Source: Amycolatopsis thermoflava N1165 (GTDB lineage Bacteria; Actinomycetota; Actinomycetes; Mycobacteriales; Pseudonocardiaceae). Taken from it: a stretch of 64,000 nt of DNA. The position numbers and the translations under genes were made by a program. Of the stretch, positions 1 through 8,467 are shown piece after piece (position 1 is the stretch's first letter; the number at the start of each line of letters is the position of its first letter). The DNA is taken from positions 7,351,314 to 7,415,313 of the forward strand of contig NZ_KI421511.1 in the NCBI RefSeq assembly GCF_000473265.1, in the 5' to 3' direction. The notes under the pieces are model-generated. The model worked only from the letters and a program-made list of their open reading frames with translations. It was not told the origin of the DNA and ran no database searches.

Positions 1-80
1 CCGCTGCCGCTGCCGCTGCCGCTGCCGCTGCCGCTGCCGCTGCCGCTGCCGCTGCCGCTGCCGCTGCCGCTGCCGCTGCC
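1..80. repeat. CCGCTG hexanucleotide tandem repeat
   Basis: About 13 uninterrupted copies of the six-base unit CCGCTG start at the window edge, so the full length is unknown. Depending on frame the top strand would read Pro-Leu, Arg-Cys or Ala-Ala repeats. The Ala-Ala frame stays open to a stop at 315-317, so this could be the 3' part of a gene starting outside the window, but the downstream residues look like random GC-rich translation. Confidence 0.9.
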
Positions 81-421
81 AGCCCGGTGCCGGTGTCGGT
101 CTCGGTGTTGGAGCCCGCCGCCGCTGCACGGTGCGCTGTCGGTGTGCTTCAGCGCCCTGTGTCTCCTCGCCGCCCTACCGGTCCGGCGACTGGGCAGCCC
201 GGAGCCCGCCTGCACACCGCACATGCAAAACCGCCACGGTCGCGCGGCGGCATCCACTCGGCGGCCTTGCGGCTGGACCACCGGGCCTCGCGACCAGTCG
301 TCGGCCGGGCGCGGTGAGCCGCACCAGGCCGCTCCGCCCATCCCAACTACCAGTGAAGGAGCTGTGAACGCGATGGGGGTGATAACAGGGAGCGCACTCC
401 CCATATGGTGAGCTTCCGCGC
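81..421. other. Spacer without a supported gene
   Basis: No reading frame here has convincing codon use, start context or recognisable motif. Short frames are open on both strands because of the high GC content. The last 60 bases, just before the M50 peptidase gene, are the likely promoter area, but I see no clear -35/-10 pair. Confidence 0.5.
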
Positions 422-1150
422 GTGAACGAGGCGACGGCAGAGCTCGACGTGCTGGCGGGTCTCTTCGGGGCGCAGCCGGATCCGTCCATCCCGGTGCCGC
501 TGGTGACCGGCGGTGTGGCGCTCCTGCTGGTGTTGTCCGGCGCGCCCTGGCGGATGGCCCGCAACGTGATCACCATCGTGCACGAGGCCGGCCACGCGTT
601 GATCGCGGTGCTGGCCGGACGGCGGTTGCAGGGCATCAAGCTGCACTCGGACACCTCGGGCGTCACGGTCTCGCGGGGCAAGCCCGAGGGGCCGGGCATG
701 GTCCTGACCGCGCTCGCGGGCTACCCGGCCCCCGGGATTCTCGGCCTGGCCTTCGCGAGCCTGCTGGCCGCGGGGCGCATCACGGTGCTGCTCGCGCTCG
801 CCGCGTTGTTGCTGCTCGGGGTGCTGGTCATGGTCCGCAACGCGTACGGCGTGCTGTCCGTGGTGCTCACGGCCGCCGGTCTGGCGGCGGTCGCACTCGT
901 CGCCGGTCCGCAGGTCCAGGCGTGGTTCATCTACCTGATCACCTGGTTCCTGCTGTTCGGCGGGCTCCGGCCGGTCATCGAGCTGCAGATCAAACGGCGG
1001 CGCGGTGCGGCGCGGGACTCCGACGCGGACCAGCTCGCCCGGTTGACCGGCGTGCCGGCGGCGCTGTGGATGCTGATGCTCGGCGTGCTCGCGGTCACTT
1101 GTCTGTTCGTCGGCGGCGCGTGGCTGCTGGAACCCGCGCTGCAGCCCTGA
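422..1150 (+). CDS. M50-like membrane zinc metallopeptidase
   Basis: This 242-residue protein has the zinc-peptidase motif HEAGH at residues 54-58 at the end of the first hydrophobic stretch, as in the peptidase M50B-like family of actinobacteria. Several further hydrophobic segments (about 28-38, 96-118, 120-138, 145-165, 170-182 and 215-235) make it polytopic. Family members are membrane-embedded proteases whose substrates are mostly unknown, so the role here is open. GTG start; it ends 51 bases before proA on the same strand. Confidence 0.8.
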   Translation: MNEATAELDVLAGLFGAQPDPSIPVPLVTGGVALLLVLSGAPWRMARNVITIVHEAGHALIAVLAGRRLQGIKLHSDTSGVTVSRGKPEGPGMVLTALAGYPAPGILGLAFASLLAAGRITVLLALAALLLLGVLVMVRNAYGVLSVVLTAAGLAAVALVAGPQVQAWFIYLITWFLLFGGLRPVIELQIKRRRGAARDSDADQLARLTGVPAALWMLMLGVLAVTCLFVGGAWLLEPALQP

Positions 1151-1201
1151 CCTGCCTGTGCGGCACACTGGAGGCTCCCAGTTCCCAGCGTGGAGGTAGC
1201 G

Positions 1202-2440
1202 GTGTCCGACGAGGTGGCGAAGGCTGTTGAGGAGTGCGCGCGGGCGGCCAAGGCGGCGGCCCCGTCGTTGGCCACCGCGTCCGACGAGGCCATCGACGCG
1301 GCCCTGACCGCCATGGCGAACCGGCTCCTCGACGCGCGGGAAACCGTGCTGGAGGCCAACCGGGCCGACGTGGCGCGGGCGCAGCAGGAAGGCATGAGCG
1401 CCGGACTGCTCGACCGCCTCACGATCACCGAGGAGCGGCTCACCGGCATGGCCGAGCAGCTGCGCCTGCTGGCCGGCTCGCCCCACGGGGAGCGCGAGAT
1501 CCCGGTGAAGGAGCTGTCCGACGGCCTGCGGCTGGTCGAGCGGCGCCGTCCGGTCGGCGTGATCGGCGCGAACTACGAGGCCCGGCCCAACGTGACGGTC
1601 GACGTGGCGTCGCAGCTGGTGAAGTCCCGCAACGGCGGGGTGCTGCGCACCGGCTCGGCCGCGCTCGGTTCCGCGCAGCGGCTCCTGGAGGTCGTCATCG
1701 CCCCGGCGCTGTCCGACGCGGGCATCGATCCCGCCGTCGTGCAGCTGGTGCCGCGCGTCGAGCGGGAGGCCGCCGCCGCCCTGGTGCGGTTCCCGGACCT
1801 GGTGCCGCTCGTCATCCTGCGCGGCAGCGGCGAGAGCACCCGCGCGCTCGCGCTGGAGGCCGCCCAGCACGGCGTGCGCACGCTCGCCCACGCCGACGGT
1901 GGTGGCGTGCTGTACATCGACGAGGCCGCCGACGCCGGCAAGGTCCGCGACCTGGTGTTCAACAGCCTCGACCGGCTGGGTGTCTGCAACCGGCTCAACC
2001 TGCTGCTCATCCACTCCGCGGTGCACGACCAGCTGTGGCCGGTCATTTCCGAGGCGCTGGCCGAGCGGAAGGTGACGCCGTCGCTGCCGCCGCACGACCA
2101 CGCCATCGGCTACGAGTGGGCGCTCGACTCCGACCACGAGGCCACGGTGACCGTCGCGCAGGTCGCCGACGTGACCGAGGCCGTGTCGATCGCGAACGAG
2201 CAGACCTCCGGCCTGGCGGCGGGCATCGCCACCGAGGACGCCGGAACCGCCTCGGCCTTCCTCGACGGCTACACCGGCACCGGCGTGTTCTGGAACGCTC
2301 CGACGCGCCTGCTGGACGGCTTCAAGCTGCTGGCCGTGCCGGAGACCGGCATCAACCTGGACAAGGTGCCGGGCCCCCGCGGGCCGGTCACCTACACGGA
2401 CCTGTACGTGCGCCAGTACGCGGTCCTGCCCGCGAACTGA
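1202..2440 (+). CDS. proA: Gamma-glutamyl phosphate reductase (glutamate-5-semialdehyde dehydrogenase)
   Basis: ProA reduces gamma-glutamyl phosphate to glutamate-5-semialdehyde with NADPH, the second step of proline synthesis in the cytoplasm. The 412-residue product has the usual family length and carries the aldehyde-dehydrogenase-type catalytic Cys in the segment LGVCNRLN. I chose the GTG at 1202 because a GGAGG lies at 1192-1196, five bases upstream; an in-frame GTG at 1190 would sit on that ribosome site. proB is not in the window, so the two proline genes are apparently unlinked or proB lies elsewhere. Confidence 0.95.
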   Translation: MSDEVAKAVEECARAAKAAAPSLATASDEAIDAALTAMANRLLDARETVLEANRADVARAQQEGMSAGLLDRLTITEERLTGMAEQLRLLAGSPHGEREIPVKELSDGLRLVERRRPVGVIGANYEARPNVTVDVASQLVKSRNGGVLRTGSAALGSAQRLLEVVIAPALSDAGIDPAVVQLVPRVEREAAAALVRFPDLVPLVILRGSGESTRALALEAAQHGVRTLAHADGGGVLYIDEAADAGKVRDLVFNSLDRLGVCNRLNLLLIHSAVHDQLWPVISEALAERKVTPSLPPHDHAIGYEWALDSDHEATVTVAQVADVTEAVSIANEQTSGLAAGIATEDAGTASAFLDGYTGTGVFWNAPTRLLDGFKLLAVPETGINLDKVPGPRGPVTYTDLYVRQYAVLPAN

Positions 2441-2451
2441 GCCTGGACGAC

Positions 2452-2491
2452 CGATGCGGTCGCCGGGGCACCCGGCCCGGTGACCGCATCG
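2452..2491. terminator. Convergent hairpin terminator
   Basis: The ten-base arms CGATGCGGTC and GACCGCATCG match perfectly across a GC-rich loop that can itself pair. The hairpin lies between the converging ends of proA and the cyclase gene and can serve both. There is no U-tract, which is common in actinomycetes. Confidence 0.75.
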
Positions 2492-2510
2492 ATTTCCGCT
2501 CGGCAGCCTG

Positions 2511-3464
2511 CTAATCCCGCCTGAGCACGTACGGGTGCAAGCGCGCGTAGCCGCGAACCGTCGCCGGGCGGCGGGATCGCACCGTGAAACCCGGCAGCTC
2601 CGCCAGTTCGCCCGCCAGTTCGCGGTCGATCAGCACCGTGCCGGGGCGCGCCACCGACGTGAGCCGTGCGGCCATGTTCACCACCGACCCGTACACGTCG
2701 CCGAAGCGGCTCAGGATCCGGCCCGCCGCCAGACCCGCCCGGACTTCTGGCAGTTCGGCGTCCGCCGCTGTGCGTTCGGTCAGCGTCAGCGCTATCTCGG
2801 CCGCGTCGGCGGGCGCGTCGGCGACGAACAGCACCTCGTCGCCGATCATCTTCACCACCCGGCCGTGGTGGTCGGCGATCACCTCGGTCGCGAGCAGCTC
2901 GAAGCCCTCTAGTACGGCACTGAGCTCGCTCTCGTCGAGGCGGCGGGTCAGCCGCGTGTAGCCGACCATGTCGACGAACCCGACGACTTCGGTCCGCGCC
3001 TCGAGGTCCTCCTCCGGCGAGGCCAGCGCCCGGCCCGCGAACGCCGCCAGGTGCCGCCGCCACACGAAGTCCTGCACGCGCTGCAACTCCGGCAGCAGGC
3101 GCTCGACCAGCGTCACGACCTGCGAACCGTCCTGGCCGAGGTGCTCGTTCTCGGTGATCAGCGTCCACAGCATCCGCACCTGCCACTCCGCGAGCCGGGA
3201 CAGGTGCAGGCCCAGCGTGCGCGCCACCGGCGCCTCCAGGCCCTGGTCGAGCAGGCCGGAGGAGATCAGCTGGTCGGTGGTGCGCACCGCCTCCACGTCG
3301 GCGTCGGTGAAGACGACCTCGTCGTCGCCGACCGTGGCGAACCCCAGCGCCCGCCACAGGCGGGTGGCCCGTTCGATGGGCACCCCCGCCTTCTCGGCCA
3401 CCTCGAGCCGCGTGTAGCGGCGCTCGCCGCCGAGCAAGATGCTCTCGAGGCCCTCGGCGTCCAC
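2511..3464 (-). CDS. Class III adenylate/guanylate cyclase with N-terminal regulatory domain
   Basis: Residues 1 to about 150 resemble the adenylate-cyclase regulatory domain of mycobacterial Rv1264-type enzymes (RYTR..VAEKAGVP, then an FTDADVEA stretch). Residues 155-300 are a class III cyclase domain. Metal-binding Asp165 and Asp209, substrate-type Lys205, and Asn263/Arg267 of the NMAAR motif are all visible, so the domain should be active and make cAMP. No membrane segment is seen, so it is probably cytosolic. The GTG start lies six bases after the uspA stop, so the two genes are almost certainly one transcript. Rv1264 senses pH; whether this one does is inference. Confidence 0.85.
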   Translation of the reverse strand: MDAEGLESILLGGERRYTRLEVAEKAGVPIERATRLWRALGFATVGDDEVVFTDADVEAVRTTDQLISSGLLDQGLEAPVARTLGLHLSRLAEWQVRMLWTLITENEHLGQDGSQVVTLVERLLPELQRVQDFVWRRHLAAFAGRALASPEEDLEARTEVVGFVDMVGYTRLTRRLDESELSAVLEGFELLATEVIADHHGRVVKMIGDEVLFVADAPADAAEIALTLTERTAADAELPEVRAGLAAGRILSRFGDVYGSVVNMAARLTSVARPGTVLIDRELAGELAELPGFTVRSRRPATVRGYARLHPYVLRRD

Positions 3465-3470
3465 GACGGC

Positions 3471-3920
3471 CTACGTGGTGTGCACGATCAGGACGTCGAC
3501 GCCCGACTTGCGCGCCGCCTCCGACGGCACCGACCCGAGCAGCCGCCCGGTGAGGGTGTTCAGGCCCCGGTTACCGACGACCAGCAGGTCGGCCGACTTG
3601 TCGGAGACGACCTTGCGCAAGGCTTCGACCGGCTCCCCGACCACGGCGATCGTCTCGGTCGACCCCGCGCCGGCCTTGAGCGCGCGGTCGCGGGCGCTGC
3701 GGAGCGTGTCCTCGGCCGGCGCCGAACCGACCACCTGGTAGGCCTCCTCGCCGAGGACGTCCTGGGCCTTCTCCACGTCCTGCCTGCTCGCCGGGTAGTA
3801 GGCGCACACGATGACGAGCGTGGCGCCGGAGTCCGCGGCCACGGCCGCCGCCCGGTCGACCGCGCGGAACGATGAATCAGACCCGTCCGTACCGACAACC
3901 ACGGTCCGGTATGCAGCCAT
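3471..3920 (-). CDS. Universal stress protein (UspA family, ATP-binding type)
   Basis: This single-domain 149-residue Usp protein has a complete ATP-binding signature: Gly116, Gly119 and the Gly129-Ser130 pair spaced as G-2x-G-9x-G(S). It therefore belongs to the nucleotide-binding subgroup. ATG start with a GGAGG seven bases upstream. Its stop is immediately followed by the cyclase gene. The pairing of an ATP-binding Usp with a cAMP-forming enzyme suggests nucleotide-linked stress signalling; some actinobacterial Usp proteins bind cAMP, which makes a functional link plausible but unproven here. Confidence 0.9.
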   Translation of the reverse strand: MAAYRTVVVGTDGSDSSFRAVDRAAAVAADSGATLVIVCAYYPASRQDVEKAQDVLGEEAYQVVGSAPAEDTLRSARDRALKAGAGSTETIAVVGEPVEALRKVVSDKSADLLVVGNRGLNTLTGRLLGSVPSEAARKSGVDVLIVHTT

Positions 3921-4336
3921 CCCAATACCTCCGGCAAGGGTGCGCGCCTGTGCGCTTTCGCAAGTGGCGCCCTAGGTTACTCGCCAGTCGGTTTCTGCGC
4001 AGCCCCACCACCGGTGACGGTTCCACGTTCTTCGGCGGGGCATGACACCTGCTCGGGCACCCCCTGCACCGGGGCGACAACTGCGCAGGTGGGGCGGCTC
4101 AGCGGCGGTGGCGGCGAACCTGAGCGAAGGTGGCGCTGATGGCTCGGAGGGGGCCGCGAGCGCGGCGCCGGCGGCGATCGAGGTGGGTCCCGCGCTGGAG
4201 GTGCCACCGCAGGGTGACCGGTCAGGCTGCTCGTCACGGCGAGTCGGGTGCGGCGGGTCGGGTGCGGCCGCGCTGTCGCTCGGCGCGGCCGGACCGCCCG
4301 TGATGGCCCCGAGCCTGCTCGGTTGGGCTGTCTCGG

Positions 4337-4396
4337 CATGTCCCGCCGGTGGGATCGCGGCATGTCCTGCCGGTGGGATCGTGGCCTGTCCGGTCG
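4337..4396. repeat. Short 24-bp tandem repeat
   Basis: Two nearly identical 24-base units start at 4337 and 4361 (CATGTCC.GCCGGTGGGATCG.GG), followed by a partial, diverged third. The block lies just upstream of the 9-bp array in the spacer between uspA and the coiled-coil gene. No gene is recognisable in the rest of 3978-4336. Confidence 0.75.
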
Positions 4397-4444
4397 GCGA
4401 AACAGAGCTTGCCCGATTGGCAGGGCCCGGCAGGTGAAACCAAG

Positions 4445-4762
4445 CGTGCCGGACGTGCCGGGGCGAGCCTGCCGGACCTGCCGGGGCGAGTGTGCCGGAC
4501 GCGCCGGGGCGAGCGTGCCGGACCTGCCGGACCTGCCGGGGTGAGCGTGCCGGACCTGCCGGACCTGCCGGGGCGAGCGTGCCGGACCTGCCGGACGTGC
4601 CGGGGTGGGCGTGCCGGACCTGCCGGACGTGCCGGGGTGGGCGTGCCGGACCTGCCGGGCGTGCCGGGGTGGGCGTGCCGGACCAGCCGGGCGTGTCGGG
4701 CGGGCCTGCCCGACCTGCCGAGGTGGGCCAGCCCGATGTGCCAGGCCTGCCGAGGCGCGCTT
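4445..4762. repeat. Intergenic degenerate 9-bp tandem array
   Basis: About 300 bases are built from 9-base words such as GTGCCGGAC, CTGCCGGAC and CTGCCGGGG, periodically broken by CGAGC or TGGGC to give longer units of 23-32 bases. Frames on both strands stay open only because the sequence is repetitive and GC-rich; the translations are low-complexity (Pro/Leu/Asp or Arg/Ala/Gly) and resemble no protein I know. The array ends about 30 bases before the 3' end of the coiled-coil gene on the minus strand. It is one of several such spacers in this window. Confidence 0.85.
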
Positions 4763-4793
4763 GCCGCGCCGACTCGGCAGGCTTGGCCAATCC

Positions 4794-5855
4794 CTACTGC
4801 CTCCCGGAGGGCTTCCCTGCCGGCGCGGCCTCGCGCTCCTCGGGCAGGGGTTCGATCACCGGTTCGGCCTCGCCGAGCACCGAGTTCGCCTCTAGCAGTA
4901 CTTCGCGCGCGGCCTTGACCTGTTCGGCGATTCCCGCGCGCAGCTTGCGCAGCGCCTCCACCCGGTCGGCGGCCGCGTTGATTCGGCGGTTCGACTCCTC
5001 CGTGGCTTCGCGCACGCGGCGCGCCGCCTCGTCGGATGCTTCCGCCACCCGGGCGTTCGCTTCGGTGATCGACTCCGTCTTGCGGCGGTTGGCGTCCTCG
5101 ATGGACTCGCGGCGGCGGCGTTCGATTTCGGCCTTCGCGGCGGCCTCTTCCTCGGCGACCTTCTTGCGGATCGCAGCCGCCTCGTCCGTCGCTTCGCGGA
5201 CGCGGCGCTCGGCTTCCGCCTTGCTGGTCGCCTCCTGCTCCGCCAGCACCCGCATCGCCTCGGTGCGCCGCGCCGCCATCGCGATCTCGAAGTCCTCTTC
5301 GACCTGCGTGCGGCGCTGCTCGGCCTCGCGGTCCAGCCGGTCCCGCTCCTCCTTGGCCTTGTTCGTGATCGACTCGGCCTCGGCGCGGGCGGTCTCCAGC
5401 ACCTTGCGGTGCTCGGCCTCCATCTCCTTGCGCCGCGCGTCCAGCTCGGACAGCAGCTGCTCGTAGCGGGCGCGCATGGCACTGGCGTCCGACTCGGCCT
5501 TCGCCCGGATGTGCCCGGCCTCGGCCTCCGCGCGGGCCCGCGTGTCGGCGGCCTCCTCCTGCGCCAGCCGCAGCATGCGCTGCAACCGCTCGGACAGGCC
5601 CTCGACCGTCGTCGGCGGCTGGCCGAGCCGCTCGACCTGGCCGCGCAGGTTCTCGATCTCGCCGCGAGCCTGCTCCAGCTGCCGGGCGAGGTCGCCGGCC
5701 TGCGAGATGGCGGCATCCCGGTCGGCGGCGAGCATTTTCAGGTCGCTGTCCAGCCGTTCGAGGTGCTCGTCGACCTGGTGGCGGTCGTAACCGCGCTTGG
5801 CCAGGTCGAAACCCGCGCCGAGCGGTACAAGCTCTCGTTCGTCGCCAAGGCTCAT
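4794..5855 (-). CDS. DivIVA-like coiled-coil protein (FilP/Wag31-type)
   Basis: The 353-residue product starts with a DivIVA-type N-terminus (residues 15-45, FDLAKRGYDRHQVDEHL). Almost unbroken charged coiled coil follows to about residue 325, rich in Ala, Glu and Arg, with a short Pro/Glu-rich tail. Such proteins mark cell poles or form cytoskeletal scaffolds in actinomycetes. A longer paralogue at 44210-46084 shares the N-terminal domain and the following segment (QVEAxGLxERLxRML pattern around residues 83-100). ATG start; it lies 14 bases downstream of ccrA on the same strand, but a functional link is unlikely. Confidence 0.8.
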   Translation of the reverse strand: MSLGDERELVPLGAGFDLAKRGYDRHQVDEHLERLDSDLKMLAADRDAAISQAGDLARQLEQARGEIENLRGQVERLGQPPTTVEGLSERLQRMLRLAQEEAADTRARAEAEAGHIRAKAESDASAMRARYEQLLSELDARRKEMEAEHRKVLETARAEAESITNKAKEERDRLDREAEQRRTQVEEDFEIAMAARRTEAMRVLAEQEATSKAEAERRVREATDEAAAIRKKVAEEEAAAKAEIERRRRESIEDANRRKTESITEANARVAEASDEAARRVREATEESNRRINAAADRVEALRKLRAGIAEQVKAAREVLLEANSVLGEAEPVIEPLPEEREAAPAGKPSGRQ

Positions 5856-5869
5856 GCGGCCCAGACTAC

Positions 5870-7207
5870 TTAGGCGCCGCGGAACAAATTGATCCGGTCG
5901 ATGTGCTTGGACCGCTTCTCCACATCACGCACGCCCAAACCCTCCTCCGGGGCGAGACACAACACACCGACCTTGCCCTGGTGGGCGTTGCGGTGCACGT
6001 CCAGCGCCGCCTGCCCGGTCTCGGTCATCGAGTAGGTCCGGGACAGCGTCGGGTGGATCAGGCCTTTCGCGATCAAGCGGTTGGCCTCCCACGACTCGCG
6101 GTAATTCGCGAAATGCGAGCCGATGATCCGTTTCAGGTTCATCCACAGGTACCGGTTGTCGTACTGGTGCAGGTATCCGGAGGTGGACGCGCAGGTGACG
6201 ATCGTGCCGCCCTTGCGCGCCGCGTAGACCGACGCGCCGAACGTTTCCCGGCCGGGGTGCTCGAACACGATGTCCGGGTCCTCGCCGCCGGTCAACTCTC
6301 GGATGCGCGCGCCGAAGCGCTGCCACTCCTTCGGGTCTTGCGTGTTCTCGTCCTTCCAGAACCGGTAACCCTCCGCATTGCGGTCGATCACCAGTTCGGC
6401 ACCCATCCGGCGGACGATCTCCGCCTTCTCCGGGCTGGACACCACGCACACCGGGATCGCGCCGCCGTTGAGCGCGAACTGCGTCGCGTACGACCCGAGC
6501 CCGCCGGAGGCGCCCCAGATCAGCACGACGTCGCCCTGCTTCATGTTCGCGCCGTTGGTGGTCACCAGCTGCCGGTAGGCGGTGGAGTTGACCAGCCCGG
6601 GGCAGGCGGCCTCCTCCCAGGTCAGGTGGTCCGGCTTGGGCATCAGCTGGTTGGCCTTGACCAGCGCCAGCTCCGCGAGACCGCCGAAGTTGGTCTCGAA
6701 GCCCCAGATCCGCTGGTCGGAGTCGAGCATCGTGTCGTTGTGCCCGTCCGGGCCTTCCAGCTCGACGTTGAGGCAGTGCGCGACGATCTCGTCGCCCGGC
6801 TTCCACCGGTGGACGCCCGGCCCGGTGCGCAGCACGACGCCGGCCGCGTCCGAGCCGACCACGTGGTAGGGCTGGTCGTGGCGCTTGGCCAGCGGCGACA
6901 GCTTCCCGTAGCGCTGCAGGAACTTGAACGTGGGGATCGGCTCGAAGATCGACGTCCACACGGTGTTGTAGTTGATCGCGCTGGCCATCACGGCGATCAG
7001 CGCCTCGCCGGGCCCCGGCTCGGGGGTGGGCACCTCGTCCACGTGCAGCGACTTGCGCGGGTCCTTGTCCCGGGAGGGGATGCCGTCGAACATGCCGGCC
7101 TCGTCGGCGTGGACCGTCACGCCGCGGTAGGCCTCCGGCACCGGCAGAGCGCCCACTTCGGCGGTCTCGCCGGTGAGGATCGCATCCCGGATGTCCGTGA
7201 TCGTCAT
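5870..7207 (-). CDS. ccrA: Crotonyl-CoA carboxylase/reductase
   Basis: This enzyme reductively carboxylates crotonyl-CoA with NADPH and CO2 to ethylmalonyl-CoA, the key step of the ethylmalonyl-CoA pathway and a source of extender units for polyketides. It is a medium-chain dehydrogenase/reductase with the cofactor loop WGASGGLGSY. With the ATG at 7207 the CO2-binding residues fall at Asn81, Phe170, Glu171 and His365, the numbering known for the Kitasatospora enzyme. That supports both the function and this start, which is preceded by GGGAGG five bases upstream; a start at 7243 would add 12 residues. A near-palindrome at 7243-7256 lies in the promoter. Confidence 0.96.
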   Translation of the reverse strand: MTITDIRDAILTGETAEVGALPVPEAYRGVTVHADEAGMFDGIPSRDKDPRKSLHVDEVPTPEPGPGEALIAVMASAINYNTVWTSIFEPIPTFKFLQRYGKLSPLAKRHDQPYHVVGSDAAGVVLRTGPGVHRWKPGDEIVAHCLNVELEGPDGHNDTMLDSDQRIWGFETNFGGLAELALVKANQLMPKPDHLTWEEAACPGLVNSTAYRQLVTTNGANMKQGDVVLIWGASGGLGSYATQFALNGGAIPVCVVSSPEKAEIVRRMGAELVIDRNAEGYRFWKDENTQDPKEWQRFGARIRELTGGEDPDIVFEHPGRETFGASVYAARKGGTIVTCASTSGYLHQYDNRYLWMNLKRIIGSHFANYRESWEANRLIAKGLIHPTLSRTYSMTETGQAALDVHRNAHQGKVGVLCLAPEEGLGVRDVEKRSKHIDRINLFRGA

Positions 7208-7242
7208 GTCGGCCTCCCTGCGCTGGGTTGGAGTGCCTGACA

Positions 7243-7256
7243 TTACTGGCCGGTAA
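7243..7256. promoter_or_regulatory. Operator-like near-palindrome upstream of ccrA
   Basis: TTACTGGCCGGTAA is symmetrical except for one pair and lies 36 bases upstream of the ccrA start. It shares the core TAC(C/T)GGCCGGTA with a perfect palindrome at 36998-37013 before the enoyl-CoA hydratase gene. A third related element (TTGACCGG/CCGGCCAA, one mismatch) is at 7332-7347 in the same divergent spacer. TetR-family acyl-CoA regulators often bind such sites; the TetR gene at 7877 is a candidate. Binding is inference. Confidence 0.45.
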
Positions 7257-7418
7257 CGTCATCCGCCACTGTCCGGGAGGAGGGCTACCTCACCCGTCCG
7301 TTGTGCCGGGTTCGCCGTGATCCCGACGTGATTGACCGGCCGGCCAATCAAGGCGCACCATGGCAGTGCGGAGACCGCGCCGCGTGGTCTCCCGGATCGG
7401 GTTCGGAGGTGATCACGA

Positions 7419-7793
7419 ATGGCTGATCGTTCGAAGCGGGCGTGGACCCGTCCGCACGACTGGGCCGAGGTCGTGCTCGGGGTGGTGGCGGTCCTGACGC
7501 CCCTGTGGGCCGACACCGACACCACCACCATGTGGACGATGATCGTTCTGGGCGCCCTCATCGCGCTGGACGGCCTGCTTTCGCTGTCCATGCCGGGTCT
7601 CGTCTACGGCGAGGGGGTCCAGGTCGTGCTCGGGGCGCTGCTGTTCATCGCGCCGTGGGTGATGACGTACACGGCACTGGACGTGGCGGCGTGGTCCTCG
7701 TGGATCATCGGCGCCCTCACCGCGATCGCCGGGCTGGCGGCCCTGCCCGTCGCGAACGCGGTGCACCGCGGTGGGATGACGACGGCGCACTGA
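7419..7793 (+). CDS. SPW-repeat membrane protein
   Basis: This 124-residue protein has four hydrophobic segments arranged as two related halves, each opening with a motif of the type WAEVVLGVVAVLTPLW and QVVLGALLFIAPWVM, as in the SPW-repeat family. It is an integral membrane protein of unknown role. ATG start with GGAGGT eight bases upstream. It is divergent from ccrA and precedes a TetR gene by 83 bases. Confidence 0.8.
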   Translation: MADRSKRAWTRPHDWAEVVLGVVAVLTPLWADTDTTTMWTMIVLGALIALDGLLSLSMPGLVYGEGVQVVLGALLFIAPWVMTYTALDVAAWSSWIIGALTAIAGLAALPVANAVHRGGMTTAH

Positions 7794-7876
7794 GCCGTCG
7801 CGCCCGGGGTCGGCCCACGGCGCGCCGGATTTCGGTTAGCGTTGTGGGCCGGCGAGCTGTACGAAAGGCGGGCGGA

Positions 7877-8467
7877 GTGGCGCGCACCGAACACGGGGAC
7901 GACCTGCCGGCCAAGGAGCGGATCCTCCGCGCGGCCGAGGACCTGTTCGCGGACAGCGGTTTCGACGCCACTCCGACCTCCCGGATCGCCGAGCGCGCCG
8001 GCGTCCCGAAGGGACTCGTGCACTACTACTTCCGCCGCAAGGCCGACCTGCTCACCGCGCTCATCAAGCGCCTGCCGGACGAGCAGATCGACGCCGCGCG
8101 GGTCGTGGTGCCCGGCGACATCGCGGAGAGCCTGCGGCGGCTGGTGTCCGAACTCGACGCGCGGCTCGCCAGGTCGCGGATGCTGTCCCACCTGCTGTGG
8201 CGGGAGGCCGACACCCACCGGGCGGTGCGGGACGCGCTGCACGACCGGTTCCAGCAGCTGGTCCGGCAGGTCCGCACGGTGATCATCGCCGCGGGTGAGG
8301 GCGACCTCGCGGTGGCCGACGTGGACAGCGCGGCCGGCCTGCTGGCGCTCGCGGTGAGCTACCGGCACTCGGTGGCGCGGCACGCCGGGGACGACCCGCC
8401 GGACCTGATGGAGCGGGAGCTGAACTTCATCGCCGACGCGCTGATGGCCCGGCCGGCGCCGGGTTAG
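7877..8467 (+). CDS. TetR-family transcriptional regulator
   Basis: The 196-residue protein has an N-terminal TetR helix-turn-helix (about residues 13-60: ERILRAAEDLFADSGF, then IAERAGVPKGLVHYYF) and an all-helical C-terminal ligand domain of the usual length. Its stop codon overlaps the stop of the convergent epimerase gene. Since ccrA, epimerase, thiolase and meaB surround it, it may control acyl-CoA metabolism, but no target is shown directly. GTG start; the ribosome site is weak. Confidence 0.85.
   Translation: MARTEHGDDLPAKERILRAAEDLFADSGFDATPTSRIAERAGVPKGLVHYYFRRKADLLTALIKRLPDEQIDAARVVVPGDIAESLRRLVSELDARLARSRMLSHLLWREADTHRAVRDALHDRFQQLVRQVRTVIIAAGEGDLAVADVDSAAGLLALAVSYRHSVARHAGDDPPDLMERELNFIADALMARPAPG

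Noticed and set aside
347-2137. 596-residue open frame opposite proA and the peptidase gene
   Set aside because: Composition is Arg/Gly/His-rich shadow translation; the opposite strand encodes a full ProA with conserved motifs.
3972-4790. 272-residue open frame through the 9-bp array
   Set aside because: The frame is open only because of the GC-rich repeat; the translation is low-complexity Pro/Ala/Arg with no family features or ribosome site.
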